DNA from: Elysia crispata
Lineage: Eukaryota; Mollusca; Gastropoda; Plakobranchidae
Length of the DNA: 64,000 nt
NCBI GenBank assembly: GCA_033675545.1
Contig: JAWDGP010004628.1
Span: forward strand, 370,001 to 434,000
Direction of reading: 5' to 3'
Part shown: piece after piece, positions 28,739 to 41,495 of the stretch
How the letters are laid out: each line of letters opens with the position of its first letter
Position numbering within the stretch: the first letter of the stretch is position 1
Translations under genes and position numbers: made by a program
Notes under the pieces: generated by a model
Told to the model about the DNA's origin: nothing
Database searches by the model: none
What the model saw: only the letters and a program-made list of their open reading frames with translations

Positions 28739-31303
28739 ACTTTTGCCGGCAAGTACTCTCTACCAATAATTTAATCCTATCAAGTATATCTATGTCTCTA
28801 ACAGCTTGCGGCGCACAGATCCCCAACCCCCTCGCTAAAGAGACAGAGCTTAACGCAAAATGTAGTACTGTTGGAGGCAAGATATAGTGATAGCCCAACT
28901 CCTAAGGATATAATTGGAGAGAAAATTTGAAAACAGATTTTTTTCCAGAGGTACTGCTTGGGAAAATTGAATGTTCGGAGATAATTGTGAAAGTCCATAG
29001 AAAATCCTGTTTGCTTTACGTGCATTATTTCCCTGAGTATATGATAAACATCGCAACTTGGATTCTAATCCCGTCCAGCTATAAGGAAGATTTGCCGCCC
29101 GTACAATCATATTAAAGCACTAGTAATCTTATGGTTTCGAAGCAGTATCGAAAATCCTCCATGAAAGATGAAAATCTTAACGACCTAACCGGGACAGGTT
29201 AGTTCTGACTACTGTCCTGACTCTCGTGTGGTTGTTCTCTGAATCGGTTGTCTTAGCGCATTCAGTCCTTTATCGTGGTCGTTCCCAATGTTACATGACA
29301 AAACCACATTAGCCGTTTAGAATATTCCTAAACTTTTTTTGTGGCAAGCCATTTTGTAATGAAATGAAATTTGGCAAGCGTTGTTACAGCATTTTAAAAA
29401 ATCGCTATTGTCGCCTTTATATCCCTTTCGATAGCTGCTAATACTTCGACTGGCGTTTTCGGATCAAGTTAGCTCATCAACATCTGTAATACGCTGGGGA
29501 AGCGATGAAGATAACGACAAAATCATAGAAAGAGGACCGCTGCTTTCACACAATAGAAAAGAATAACGCGATCGAAAGACATAAATTGTGCTTATCAGAT
29601 TTTGACTTGATCCTGGGCATATATTCACATTTTAATAGAGACAGGCTGTCCGCGAGATAAAGAACTTGAATTGCAGCCTACTCTTTTGGATGGATGATGA
29701 TAGAATCCTTCTTCAAATTAAAAGAAAACGCTCAATGGATTCGAGAATCCTGTTTTAATATTTCACCAGTTAAACGAAAAAAGACGCTAAAATTCTAGTA
29801 ATTTTCCATTACAGTTTAGAGGAGAAAATGGGTGGCTTCGATACTTTTTTCTCAAGTCCCCGCATAATATAATTCTTCAAGTGAACTTTAAATAACAATT
29901 TTTATAATCTCAGATTTCTATCGTTTGACTACCTGTCAACGAGAAGGTTGAATGTGTGGGTTCCCATAAACTAGGGCCAAGCTATTTCGTTACGAGCACC
30001 TCTTGCGACCTTGAACCTTCAGACGTTTTGCTCACACCTCGTGGTATTTGTACAGCAGATATGATGTAAAGTTACTGGAAACATCATGAAAATTTAAATA
30101 AAATAAGAATCACATATAGAAATGGGCGTTTTGTTGTTCACACGATGGAAGTAGATTTGCGAGTTTTCTAGATCTGCAACCCCCTTGCTAGATAGATTAT
30201 TTAAACTTTAGATCGATATGATGACTCATTGAAAGAAAAAAAAAATTAGAGAGAATGTTTTGAGATTCACTTTTGATTATAATTCATTCTGATCTAAATC
30301 TCGATTGTAGGAAATGTTATTGAAGTAAGATCAAACATGTATAATGGAAGGCGCCAAGCATCGATTTGTTTTAATTTAAGTTAAAGATTTTAAAAGCACG
30401 GAAATGAGGCAGGTGGAAATTTTCATTCCCTATGACTTGAAATGAGCCTATCTCTAGATTATAAATGATCACCATCTCAATCATTCAAAGCATGCATGAT
30501 CTTTTGAAGTCCTATGATCTTAAAAGGGAAAAAATCTGCCAACAATATGCAATACTATGCCTAGTTCTATTTTGTAAACTTTTTAGCTTTGTAGTTTTCA
30601 AAATTTATATGCTACACCCTAAGTAGCACAAGACTATGAAATATCTTACTCATGTTTCAGCCAGATTTGTGGGGTGAATGAATTTTTAGACCTAGTTTAT
30701 GAGGTGGAATTTAAACAAAAAAAAATTTTTTTTTAATTATTTATTTCAAAGTCTAAATCTTATGATGGAAATATCATTCTCATCTGGTGTTCAGGTAAAG
30801 GTAATCCGAATGATTGTCCACAACTGTTCTATCATCGAAGCTATAATCTTGAACGATTTGTATAATCTGGAAACAAATGAGAGAAGTTTTAAAAAATTAT
30901 TTAGAGCCTCACCTAAACAAAATGCCTAAATTGTATTGAAGCGTACTCATCATGTCAATGCAGTGCCTCGTGTTATGTCTTGTTGCAGGACAGAGTTTCT
31001 TATTAACAGAAAACGTTTTGTCATGTTTGCAGCAATTCTCTATTTCAAGAAACATTTTCCATAACATCTGTTCATCAAAAATGTAGCCTTTGTGTCTTTC
31101 CTGTATTGAGCATAATTATGCAAACATGCCCGCACATGTTCATTGAACGTATCAATAGACTATTATTCATAATTATGCCACGAATGCTACAAAGGGGCCT
31201 ATTGTTCAAACTGAGAGTAGGTACAGAATAAACTAGCGAACAAGATGTGCTGTGAAGTACAAGAGCTGCCGAAAGTGATTGGCTGATCATTAGGTAGCCA
31301 TAG
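28739..31303. other. Non-coding DNA, no gene seen
   Basis: About 2.5 kb of unique-looking, mainly AT-rich sequence without long microsatellites. No domain is seen in any frame. Confidence 0.5.
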
Positions 31304-31320
31304 CACACACACACACACAC
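31304..31320. repeat. Short (CA)n microsatellite
   Basis: About eight CA units. Confidence 0.9.
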
Positions 31321-31726
31321 ACTGACACACATGAGAGCTATTAATTTTTGATTTAGCGCTAATGTTTTATTTATGAGCAAAGGTCCGAAATACACCGCTT
31401 TCACAGGACTAGCTCTGCTCGCACGACGAGGACCAGAAGTCAAATCAGAAAAGGGGGGAGGGGGTGGGGGAGGTGGTAGCGAAAAAATTGTCGCTTTGCA
31501 ACCTGGCATGACACATACCTTGACAGGAATAGGCAGTAAACCCTAATAACACGGCATGCATCGTTTCTTGGACCAGTAAATCTGATCACCAAATGACTGG
31601 TTCTCGATTAAGCGCTGATACACTTCAGCTTCCATAAATATATTTATTCATGATGAGTATTTTCATTAAAAACAAAACAAAAAACAAAACAACGCACTAA
31701 ATAAAATGTTCCTTTATTCTACTCTT

Positions 31727-31912
31727 TTAATTATAAATAAAGATATAAAAAAAATTAACTAAAAAAAAATATTTAGTAATAGGCCCAGATTCTCTCTTAA
31801 ACAATACGCCTCTGACTCTACCCATTAGTTCCACATAATTAAAAAAGTCAGCTAGATCCATTCTTCCATCTTGATCCTCTGCTATATTTTCTGCGAGTGA
31901 AGATTGCACACT
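31727..31912 (-). CDS. Weak candidate exon with EF-hand-like motif
   Basis: The minus frame that starts after an AG at 31913-31914 reads 61 codons. It contains AEDQDGRMDLADFFNYVELM, whose D-x-D-G-x-(hydrophobic)-D-x-x-D spacing resembles an EF-hand calcium-binding loop with Ala instead of Asp at loop position 1. Basic residues follow (KRE), and then the frame runs into a poly(T)-derived Phe-rich end. The acceptor lacks a strong pyrimidine tract, no good donor follows, and no partner exon was found. It may be a remnant or chance. Confidence 0.13.
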   Translation of the reverse strand, partial: SVQSSLAENIAEDQDGRMDLADFFNYVELMGRVRGVLFKRESGPITKYFFLVNFFYIFIYN

Positions 31913-32421
31913 CTACAGATTTTGATTAAACTTTCTCTATTTCAATCTGCTCCAAAGCTCAGAATCTAATATCTTGCATGATGACTTTGCATCTATCACT
32001 TTATTCTATCATTTGTTTCTTATTGTTCTAATGAGTGCTTACTTAATGTATCCAACCTTAAGAAGAAACAAAGATATGAGACGGGATGCATGTACAAAGC
32101 CAGTTAGCCTTTTGTTCAATCTGACATAAATGATTCTATAGAATGACAGTCACCAGTACTGTAGTTTTTAACCGCAACATGTGAGGCGCCAGCACTGGAT
32201 GAGACGGACATGTAGCTACCACCGTCGCGGACAATACCTTTGTTTTGTGTTATTTTTTTATGGTCAGTAGCCTGACAGGGTCAAAACTAGTGGGCGGAGA
32301 ATTTATCCTGCCTAGCTGGTCCCAATTAGGCTAAACTATCTAGATTCTACACAACACAACGTGGAACATCTTTACAAATCTTTTGTAGTCGGCTGTCGGT
32401 ACTTCAATATTCATACACTAG

Positions 32422-32424
<3 letters not shown>
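31913..32424. other. Non-coding DNA, no gene seen
   Basis: A GC-richer patch at about 32155-32335 contains a GGGCGGAG GC box but no gene. Confidence 0.45.

Positions 32425-32495
<71 letters not shown>
32425..32495. repeat. (GA)n microsatellite
   Basis: About 35 pure GA units. Confidence 0.98.
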
Positions 32496-32498
<3 letters not shown>

Positions 32499-33702
32499 TA
32501 CAATGACTATAATAAATTTTGCCAGATATCGAGATTTTTTGGACTGATTCGGTTAACCCCAGTATTCTCTGCCGTGGCCGTAGCCGGGGTTGGGAAACAG
32601 AGATACACAATAAGAAGCAGATGTTGAGTGGGAATCCTCAATAGAAACAGGCTTCTATTATGTTGAGCTCTCTCTGTGTGAAAGAGAACAAGCCCTGAAT
32701 GTGAGATATGTACTTAAAAAACTCATTTTAGGTGGGATTTCAGATCCAAGACAGATCGTAACAACAGAGGATGAGTAAAGTTCAAAAGTTGAAGCTTGGC
32801 TTTCAGCTCACATTAAATAAGGGAACATGAAATATAACCCCCCTAGTATCATTATCTTGAAACAGAACTTAAGTTTTGTGTCTATTTTTGCTAATAAGAT
32901 AAGTAACATTCTTTCCTTTTTTTTCTTTTGTTTCGCTGCTAACTTATCTTACTGTCCAATAGACGCATTCCTTTTCCCTTAAACCCCTGGAATCAATTAA
33001 TTCTGGTTGAAGAAATCTCTAGAACACTCTGTTATATGTACTGAGCCGCATTTGAGTTTAACGTCTGTCTGAGTGGTCTGTAGTGTCTCCTTACAGGTTT
33101 CCTTAATCGAGCCATGAAATTCCGTAAATGAAGTTCTAAGTATGCTTCAGTTGGTGACACTCATATGGATAACATGTAAGATGTTGTGATGTATGTAGCG
33201 CTTACAGAAGGTTTACCAGGATCCAGGGGAGTGTGTCGGGGCTAGGTAGGGCTCGGTTACAGCGTGAGACCTGGGCTCAACGACAACAGATGTCCCGGTA
33301 CGCCAGGGATCTGATCACAGTTAGCTGTGGCCTTGTCTAGGGGGGCAGGCTTTTATCCGACCTGACAGAAGAAAACATACGGCCTCTGTCGGAAAGTAAC
33401 CTCAGACTCATAATTTGATCATAGTGATAACTTCTTTCCAGCGGTGAGGAGACAAAGGGTTTGAGATACTAAATACTACTGTGTCCTAGTCTCCATGTTT
33501 TGCGATCTAGGTGGTTCCAAATCTTGCCATCAACTCCTGGTTTGGCAGCATCAAAATCTGTGCTATGTTTTATTTTATTTTATTTTTATTTGTATAGTGT
33601 TGCATTGCTTAAACATGATCATTGAGTTCAAAGGCCTCAGGCCAACTCTTACTATGGTATGCGCTGGTGCTTGATTCATGGAAAAGAATTCATAGCCGTT
33701 AT

Positions 33703-33703
<1 letters not shown>
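32496..33703. other. Non-coding DNA, no gene seen
   Basis: A GC-richer stretch lies at about 33215-33400. The rest is AT-rich. No coding or RNA signature is recognised. Confidence 0.5.
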
Positions 33704-33771
<68 letters not shown>

Positions 33772-33825
33772 CAGAGAGAGACACAGAGAGAGATAGAGAG
33801 AGAGAGAGAAAGATTGAGAAAGAAG

Positions 33826-33865
<40 letters not shown>

Positions 33866-33870
33866 GAAAG
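33704..33870. repeat. Compound (AG)n/(ACAG)n microsatellite
   Basis: About 30 AG units (33704-33763), then mixed ACAGAG and ATAGAG, then a second AG block (to about 33870). Confidence 0.97.
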
Positions 33871-34526
33871 AAAAAAGAGGGAAATATCAGGCAAAGAGAT
33901 TACAGGAAATGAAAAAATAATGGGGATGCAGAAAAGGAAGAGTAGAGAAGACTGAGTCGGAAGGAGAGGATAAAAAGAGGGCGAAATTTCAAAGAAACAA
34001 AAGCAAAAAGAGAGATCACGTACTTAATTCTTGTTTTTTTTTTCTAAATATTTAACCCATAATAGAAATTTCAGGGAACAGTGGGTGGTGAGAAGAAATC
34101 GATTGCTGTCCACGATTCTTGTAATTTAGCTGCGAGGTGCAATAAAGCATCATTAAGATATGAATATTTATAACAAAGGAGCAGTCCAAAGAGTTGAAAT
34201 TATAAGGAAGTTTTTTTTTTCTTGATGTGATAAATATTATTGGACTTCGATATAGGGATATAAAAATATAAAATAGAAAACGCGAATGCTAATGGCTTTT
34301 TATATCAGAAAATGAGACAATCTTGGTTAAGTATTCAACTCATTGTATGCCTTTATCCAGCTGCCTTGTTTTACTGAACCTTCAGACCGTTTCTATCATC
34401 CTGTTTTGTCTTTGCATGCAGTTTATGGAGGTTTTTCCAACTCCTACATGTCCCAAGTACACTAAATCCTTTCATTATCTCTAAGACAAAGTAAAGAACC
34501 CTATTTACCTTTTTTCTGTCCGCCAG
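33871..34526 (+). other. Intron end upstream of the Lbx exon, with splice acceptor
   Basis: AT-rich non-coding DNA up to a pyrimidine-rich tract (TTTTTTCTGTCCGCC, about 34510-34524) and AG at 34525-34526. This is a good 3' splice site that keeps the Lbx frame open. Confidence 0.7.
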
Positions 34527-35284
34527 AAGCCAAGCGACGCGACCAAGCTGCTTTGTTCGGCAAGCACCAACCCCCAAAGAAGAGGCGCAAATCTCGGACC
34601 GCCTTCACCAACCAGCAGATCTACGAACTGGAGAAGCGCTTCCTGTACCAGAAATACCTCACTCCAGCCGACAGGGACGAGATCGCCGCCTCGCTGGGGC
34701 TCACCAATGCTCAGGTCATCACGTGGTTTCAGAACCGGCGAGCCAAACTCAAACGAGACTTGGAGGAGCTGAAGAATGACGTGACAGCGGCTAAGAAATT
34801 TCCATCTCACAAGCCAGGTAGTCACGGAGGGGGCGGGGCTCTGATGTCTCTCGCTGAACTGGAGCTTCGGCGCGTTCAGGAGAAGACGCTCAGAGACAGC
34901 TTCAACAATGGCGGTCTCCAGTCGCCGTCGTCATCCTCTATTGCGAGTGTAACGAGCGAGGACGGCCCAGAGCACGCGTGTACTCCGTTACGAAGTCCTA
35001 CAGACATGGCGTCTTCCACTGGCTTTGAGGAAGTGAACAACATGACTGCCAGGAAAGAAACTCCTAGAAAACTCTTAGACGATGTTTCAGATACGAACCC
35101 TAACGAGGATGATACTCCAACAGATCTCACCCGGACAGGAAGCGAGCGCGATCGTGCGAGTGAAATCTTGAACAAGAAATCCTTAGAAAAAGAACCAAAG
35201 AGTGATCTTTCCAACTTAAAGGAGCAGGGAAAATTGTCCAATCATTCTGGACGTGAAGAAGAAGAATCCTTGTCGGAAACTTGA
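34527..35284 (+). CDS. Lbx: Ladybird homeobox (Lbx) protein, homeobox-bearing last exon
   Basis: This exon encodes the DNA-binding and C-terminal part of a ladybird-family transcription factor, a nuclear protein that in animals specifies muscle and neural cell types. It enters in phase (two bases complete a split codon) and gives 251 residues to the TGA at 35282-35284. The residues FGKHQPPKKRRKSRTAF lead into the homeodomain (about 34583-34762). The helix-3 motif VITWFQNRRAKLKRD has W48, Q50 and N51, and threonine at position 47, as in Lbx and Tlx proteins. KRDLEELKNDV directly after the homeodomain and SLAELEL further on match conserved Lbx segments. The last 130 residues are Ser/Thr-rich and acidic, ending in EEEESLSET. 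The Engrailed-homology (Groucho-binding) N-terminal part should lie in an earlier exon, which I could not find in the window. The nearest alternative, Tlx, fits less well. Confidence 0.96.
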
Positions 35285-35760
35285 ACTGGGCTTTTATTTT
35301 TGCTAAGCGTTATCTTTCATTTCTGGAACATGATAGACATGGAAAATTATGCCTTTTCAATAGGCACAGCCTAGACCTGATTAGAGTGGCACTTAGACAT
35401 GGCATCTCGAAAAATACCTCATCTTAGAAATCTCGCATGGGCATACCCAAGAGATAATGCCACCATTCTTTAATGGCAAGAGATGGTAACAGGGTCCAAA
35501 TCATGTTCTCTGCCATTGATTTTAGCACTTTACAATGGATTTCCCTCTTCCACTGTACCTGAGTATTCTTTGAAAAGATACTTCGTGGTAAGGATCATGT
35601 GTTTTCGTCTAGTAAAGGAGATATAAATACTGGGCAAAGGACAGACTGATGAAAATACGTGGGGTCTACTTGCAGAACCTATCACTAACAGTTCTACAGG
35701 GTCTCAACATACTAATGACAAATTAAGGAACCCAACATTAAATAAATAATTCAAAAAGCG
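35285..35760 (+). other. Probable Lbx 3' UTR with polyadenylation signal
   Basis: Directly after the stop codon, 457 bp of AT-rich non-coding sequence leads to AATAAATAAT at 35741-35750, the first canonical AATAAA I see on this strand. The exact transcript end is inferred. Confidence 0.45.
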
Positions 35761-35779
35761 ACAAGGCTTAAAATAACAC

Positions 35780-35782
<3 letters not shown>

Positions 35783-35846
<64 letters not shown>

Positions 35847-35866
35847 AGAGAGAAGAGAGAGCAGAG
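35783..35866. repeat. (GA)n microsatellite
   Basis: About 29 GA units followed by GAAGAGAG variants. It lies about 40 bp after the putative Lbx polyadenylation signal. Confidence 0.97.
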
Positions 35867-38040
35867 AAAAGTAGAATCAGATAATTGTGTTGAAAGTATG
35901 TTTGATTTCACCTGTTTAAGATTAGAGGGGAAAAAAGGAGATGAGAAACAATTCAAACGACTGCTAATAATGCAGGAGGTTGTACAGATGTTATTGCTAA
36001 AATATGGTCCGAGGTGGAGCTTGCTCACTTGCTAGACAGATGGATGAATTTTTCATGGCGAGCTCGACTCTTAGTGAAACCGTCGTGTAGCACACCAAGC
36101 GCTGATTAGGCTGGCCGGGGATATGCTTACATTGGACCATTCTGTGGCACCCATGGGTATCAATACTCAGAAAACACGATTTTCTTAAATGTTTATGTAA
36201 GAATATTTTCAAAATGTTTGATTCTTCAAAATCAAAATAAATTTCCAGAAGAAATAACTAGACCTTGTTGACATCAGGCAAGATTTTTATTTTAATTTTT
36301 ACTTTTTGGTCAACCTTACAAAAATGGAGCTACATAGTGTAAGATTTCGGATAAAATGGATATTTCAAAACTTTACTTAGGATGTCTAATAATCTTAAAA
36401 ACCCAAGCGTTTTTCAGACTTGACGTTTTCGTACACTGTTTTATATTAGAATGTTCTGATAAATATAAAATCCAAATCATGTGGGTTTTTTTAAATCAAT
36501 TATAAAGAAAATGCCTATTAGCCGCTTTTTTTTAGAATAAATATTGAGTTCTTTCACTCAATTTAAAATTTTAATGCGATTTGTTTCATCTTTGTCTATA
36601 TTCATTGTACCTTAATCTCGGGTTTGAATTATTTAAATATTAAAAGATTTGTAGACACTCTTCTGAAAAAAGCACATTTTCTAGTCCAATTTTTTTCTTC
36701 TTCTTGCAGTATTTAAGATGCAAATAAATCTTTTCTTGTCATTCTGTCAGCCATGAAGACTTTTGTTTATGTCGTTTTCTTTTTAATCTCATTCAGATTT
36801 AATCTGAAACTTACCATCCAATAAACTTCTCTTATTACAGTCCTAGACTTCACTTTACTTTCTTGGTTTGATCCAGGTAATTCTCCTTTGCATGTTCACT
36901 TATGTCTGTTTACCTTTATAAACACTTCGTCAAAATATCCTTCATTTTCGCGATCTTAATCATGACAGTCAGTCGCCTGGATGCACCTTGTGTCAGGCAT
37001 CATCGTCTCAGTCCCACAACCTTTGTCACTGTCGATATATAACAACCATTGTCAATACCCTGCTTATCACTCTTGCTGGCTTCTCATCACACTATTGTCA
37101 ATAAGGCCATTCCCCATAATGATCTTTAAAACTGGGCATGGAAGTACAAGCATTAAGTTAAAATAGTGATGAAAAAATGGCGCTTTTTTGTTACTGCTTT
37201 TTTAAATATCATAATTACAGTGGTGTTACGATGTTTATCACGTTTGGTTACTATTCCTATATCTGTTTACAACCGGTTAAATGGCATTTCATTTTCGATA
37301 CGCTACTCTTCATGGGTCCCCATCCAACTCTAGCCAACTTCTCTCTCCTTCTATGTTAATTACTCACAATTCCAAAATTAAGTTTTATTACTTGCATTAC
37401 TGGCCTGCATTCAAGGGACTGCGCAGTTTTAATCTCTTTCCTACAATCAGGACAAAGCAACTCTCAATATTTCATAAAGAAAATATTTGATTAATCGATA
37501 AGTGACCAATTTAATGATATCAAAATAGTTTTGAAAGACGCAAGTAGTCTATTTCTTCCTCATTCTCTCCTCATATCTTCATCTCTCACCCTTTCCATAC
37601 ATCTTTCTGTTTCACAGTGTCAGATATTCCTCTATGAAAAGAAAAGTTTTACGGAATGTTAAATCATATTGCAGTTCATTGAATCCCTCGGACCGCTATC
37701 TCACTCTGCTCTCTGAAATGGTCATCATCGCAGCACTCGTGCTGTTCCTCTTCCACAGTTCCTAGAATCAATCATCTATGATTGGTTTTTTGTTGTTTTG
37801 TTTTTTTTTTTGAGTAACACAACGCTTTAAGTCTCTTTAGCCAGTTTATTACCTTGGTATTCTTTAAAAATCATTACATTGAAACATGAAATAAGTGCTT
37901 AATTCGTTAATTGTAACAGCTCAAGTACTTGAAAGATTTTTCTCAATTCATCATCACCAACAGTATTCTTCCCTTAACTAACAGTAAATCAAGTTATAGA
38001 AACAGTGCGTCGTTCTTTTGTCAAATAAATGAGGTGTGAA
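35867..38040. other. Non-coding DNA downstream of Lbx, no gene seen
   Basis: AT-rich sequence. The region at about 36000-36165 is GC-richer and complex. Short T-rich/TTG runs appear near 37784-37812. No domain is seen in any frame. Confidence 0.5.
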
Positions 38041-38215
38041 AAGCGAGGGAGTCTGACTTTCCCAGGGAAATTTCCCCGCTCTCGGCCCAGCTAGGATCCG
38101 ACCACGGGACTTCCTGCCGTGAAAGGTGGGTGGATACCGCTGAGGCCATAGGTTTCTATCTGTAAGTCGGTTGGGTGGTGGCGACGATCCACTCCGTCCA
38201 AAGGAAGTTTTTTTT
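38041..38215 (-). repeat. tRNA-derived SINE-like element
   Basis: Read on the minus strand, TGGCCTCAGCGG (38148-38137) fits a tRNA A box and GGTCGGATCCT (38103-38093) a slightly diverged B box, 33 bp apart. This is the spacing of an internal Pol III promoter. The block is GC-rich within AT-rich DNA. A true tRNA is unlikely because no matching acceptor stem is visible. Ends and family are uncertain. Confidence 0.5.
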
Positions 38216-38231
38216 CAGTTTTTAGGTTCAG

Positions 38232-38250
38232 CCCCCCCCCCCCCCCAAAA
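38232..38250. repeat. poly(C)15-A4 homopolymer
   Basis: Fifteen C followed by four A, about 20 bp right of the SINE-like block. Confidence 0.9.
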
Positions 38251-38870
38251 TCACACTGAGGGAAAATAATGATGAAGCTTAATTTCTAAAGTTGCCAGAG
38301 GTGACCAAGATAGTTGCTGATAATTATTATCTATTTTCTAATAATGAACGGATATATTTAGTTCTGGTTACGGTACAATAAACCCATTGCTGAAATGGAA
38401 CCCACAAATGCAAAAACCGATGTATAACTTTAATGACTGCACATGCGCAATGTCTTGCAACAAAAAGAAGATATTTGTAATGAATTCGGAAACAAATAAA
38501 AAATATGAATATTAAGTGCATGTTTTTACACCTCTTTATGTTCGTATTATATCAGACAATTATTTTCCCAAGCAACCAGAGCAAAGCAACACACCGTCTT
38601 TTCCACGGGATGGAACTACAGGAAATGCAATTTGAATGATGATGATAATGATACTGATACTAATTACATTTGAATGCAAATCACTGTGATAGTGTTGATG
38701 AAGATAAAGATGATTATGTTTGAGGTGATAAAGATGCTAAGTATTTGCTGGTTGGCTGGAGCGGTAATAAATTAGGAAGATGATCGTAGAGGGCAATGCT
38801 TGCTTCCAAAGAATGGACACATACGAGCTACCTTATCCTGTGGTTTTTTGTTTTTTTTTGTTTTTTGTTG

Positions 38871-38874
<4 letters not shown>
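38251..38874. other. Non-coding DNA, no gene seen
   Basis: AT-rich. A GAT-rich stretch lies at about 38635-38665. Nothing gene-like. Confidence 0.5.

Positions 38875-38903
<29 letters not shown>
38875..38903. repeat. poly(T) run of 29
   Basis: Preceded by T-rich GTTTTTTG-type low-complexity sequence from about 38840. Confidence 0.95.
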
Positions 38904-39231
38904 GTAAACTGCTTTTTTCCCCTAAATGTATCGTATATTACATAATTATAGCTGTTTTAATTTCAAGTTAGTCGAGGTAAATTTGCTGCCCATTTCCGCT
39001 GTTTTTAACTGTGTAGATGAGTTCATTGAGTGCGTAAGTTATCAAACCCTAACTCTGCTTTAAATCTGCTGATTAAATGAATATATCTCTATATACATGA
39101 GGTTTTCTGGTGCAAACTATTACACTCGCGTCTTGTATGACCTAAGGATGATACTGGCCTCGATAAGACTGAATTAAAGAGCAGCGGGGTTTTATGGTAG
39201 TGACTGAAACAGGATTCAATATTAGAGAGAT

Positions 39232-39232
<1 letters not shown>

Positions 39233-39330
<98 letters not shown>

Positions 39331-39343
39331 CAGAGTGAGAGAC

Positions 39344-39377
<34 letters not shown>
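39233..39377. repeat. Compound (GA)n-(GACA)n microsatellite
   Basis: About 44 GA units (39233-39322), then mixed GACAGAGA, then GACAGACA at 39360-39377. Confidence 0.97.
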
Positions 39378-40593
39378 GACAGATGCAGATAAAGGCACAC
39401 ATGGAAGTGGAAAGACTGACTGAATCATAAAGAAGTACAAAGACATAAAGGCAGCCAGATGAATAAGAAGACTGACAAGATGACCCAGAGAAAAAAATGA
39501 AACAGCCGCACTGGCAAAGAGGAATAATCAAAACATAAAGAAGGATAAAAACAATTAGGTGACGAAATAAATACATGTTAGGCATAGTAGTTCCATTATG
39601 AACAAACAGTCCCATAGACAAACGGATGTGAACACAAGGAAAGAAAGAATTATAAGTTTTGTTTGTCTATAAAATCTATGCAGGGTGAAAAAATAACTCT
39701 CACACCTTTTGACAAGAAGCAAGAAGCTGAAAAATGTGTCAATATTATCGTCCAAAGCTGAATTACTAGAATTCACAAGAGAAACTGATAACATTCATAT
39801 AAACAAGGTTAAAAAAGCATATCTCCCACAGTGGAGCAAAGTTTGAGAACCTAAGGAAATTTCATAAAATTTCGAAATATATGAATTCACCCATGAGAAA
39901 AATTAATAAGCAAGCTCAAAGAATAATAAGCAATTAATTCGTAAAATAGTAAGTAATCATCAGACGGTTTCGAGGTTAAAAGACACACACAATAAACCAT
40001 CACACAAACGTGCTAATAATTCTTGGTTTTAAAGCATCTTATAATGATGTCTAATTCACAGAAATTTCTTAACGTCATAATATAATTTTTTGGTATTTTG
40101 TTCTCACACACACACAAAAATAATACATATAATACACACACACACACGAAGTCATATATAAGACTGGAAATCAACGATTAATTTTCATATAAAACCACGA
40201 TCTGCGCCAAAATACCCAGTCAACATAATTATGATACATTAGCGAATTTTCCTGTCCCCTCTTCAGCCTAATATAAAGAAAACTTATCATAAAGCCTTTG
40301 AACCATAATCTATTTAATTTTTCAAACATTTTCTTAAATTTGTTCATAAATTCCTCGTACTCTCTTCAATCATATTAGAACTCAGTCACTAGCCAAAGGA
40401 AAGAAACTACCGTATTATTTGCATCAGGGAATCATAAACGGGCCAAAATTACTAGGAAATTAATCAATTTCAAAAGCCAAAGTATTCATGACACAGTTGC
40501 GTTGAGATAAAATGACCGTTTAAATCCTTCTTGCGCACTATTTTCAACTCATAATTACAAATATTGTCACTTTCTTGAAGGAGATGAATAGAC
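39378..40593. other. Non-coding DNA, no gene seen
   Basis: A-rich on the plus strand. Short CACA runs lie at about 40108-40147. No gene is recognised. Confidence 0.5.
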
Positions 40594-40612
40594 GAAGAAG
40601 AAGAAGAAGAAG

Positions 40613-40685
<73 letters not shown>
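40594..40685. repeat. Compound (GAA)n-(CAA)n microsatellite
   Basis: About six GAA units pass into about 24 CAA units. Confidence 0.97.
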
Positions 40686-41495
40686 CAAACATAAACTTGA
40701 AAAATACAACTAACCAAAACGGTATAATTTTTGGCTAAGCTCATCCAATAGCTTCACCTTGGTCTCAAACAATCAGAACATGACTTTTTGAAGGCTAAAT
40801 CAGAATTAATCACAACCTTTCTCGTATTGGAATAACTACAGTCATGTAGCTGCTGTGAGGGACGTGGACTGGTCACCAGGTAAGTAACCTCTTCAGGTGA
40901 AGACGGGTATAGGAAGTTACACGGGTCACTGGTGTGAAGCATTCATCGTTAGGAGTGGAAGAAATCACGGCCACAAACCCGTTATTAGCACAGCCACTCG
41001 GCTAGCCAGCCACAACGAGAGATCGAGCTGGTGCCAGCAGAGTCTTATATTTTTTTGCTTCCTCAATTATTCCAAAGTATGGAGAACAATAATTAGCCAT
41101 CAGCACATCGCCGAATCTGGCGATATACTATATAAACTTTGAGGGAAAAAAAAGACTAATAAGATTATTCTGCTCTCTACAACTCCATTGTCGAATTATT
41201 ATATCTTGATTTATATTACTTTTATTATAAATTTCCTGTTTCTGATCATTGGAATTTGTGATATGGCCTTTTATGAAATGAAATGAAATGAAATGAAAAA
41301 GTTGCTTACTCTGCTGCTATAACTAAAGAATCTTTTTAATCTCATTTGTGAATTTTTTTAATATATATATATATATTTTTTTGTTATTTATTTATTTATT
41401 TATTTTTTTTTTTGGTTTGGTTTGGTTTTTGTTTGGTTAGTTGTTCCTTTTTTGTTTTGTTTTGTTTTTGCTTTTTGACATTTATTTATTATCAC
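40686..41495. other. Non-coding DNA with GC-richer patch and short repeats
   Basis: The region at about 40830-41110 is GC-richer and complex. A (GAAAT)5 run lies at 41274-41297. T-rich GGTTT and GTTTT low-complexity DNA covers about 41365-41490. No gene is seen. Confidence 0.5.
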
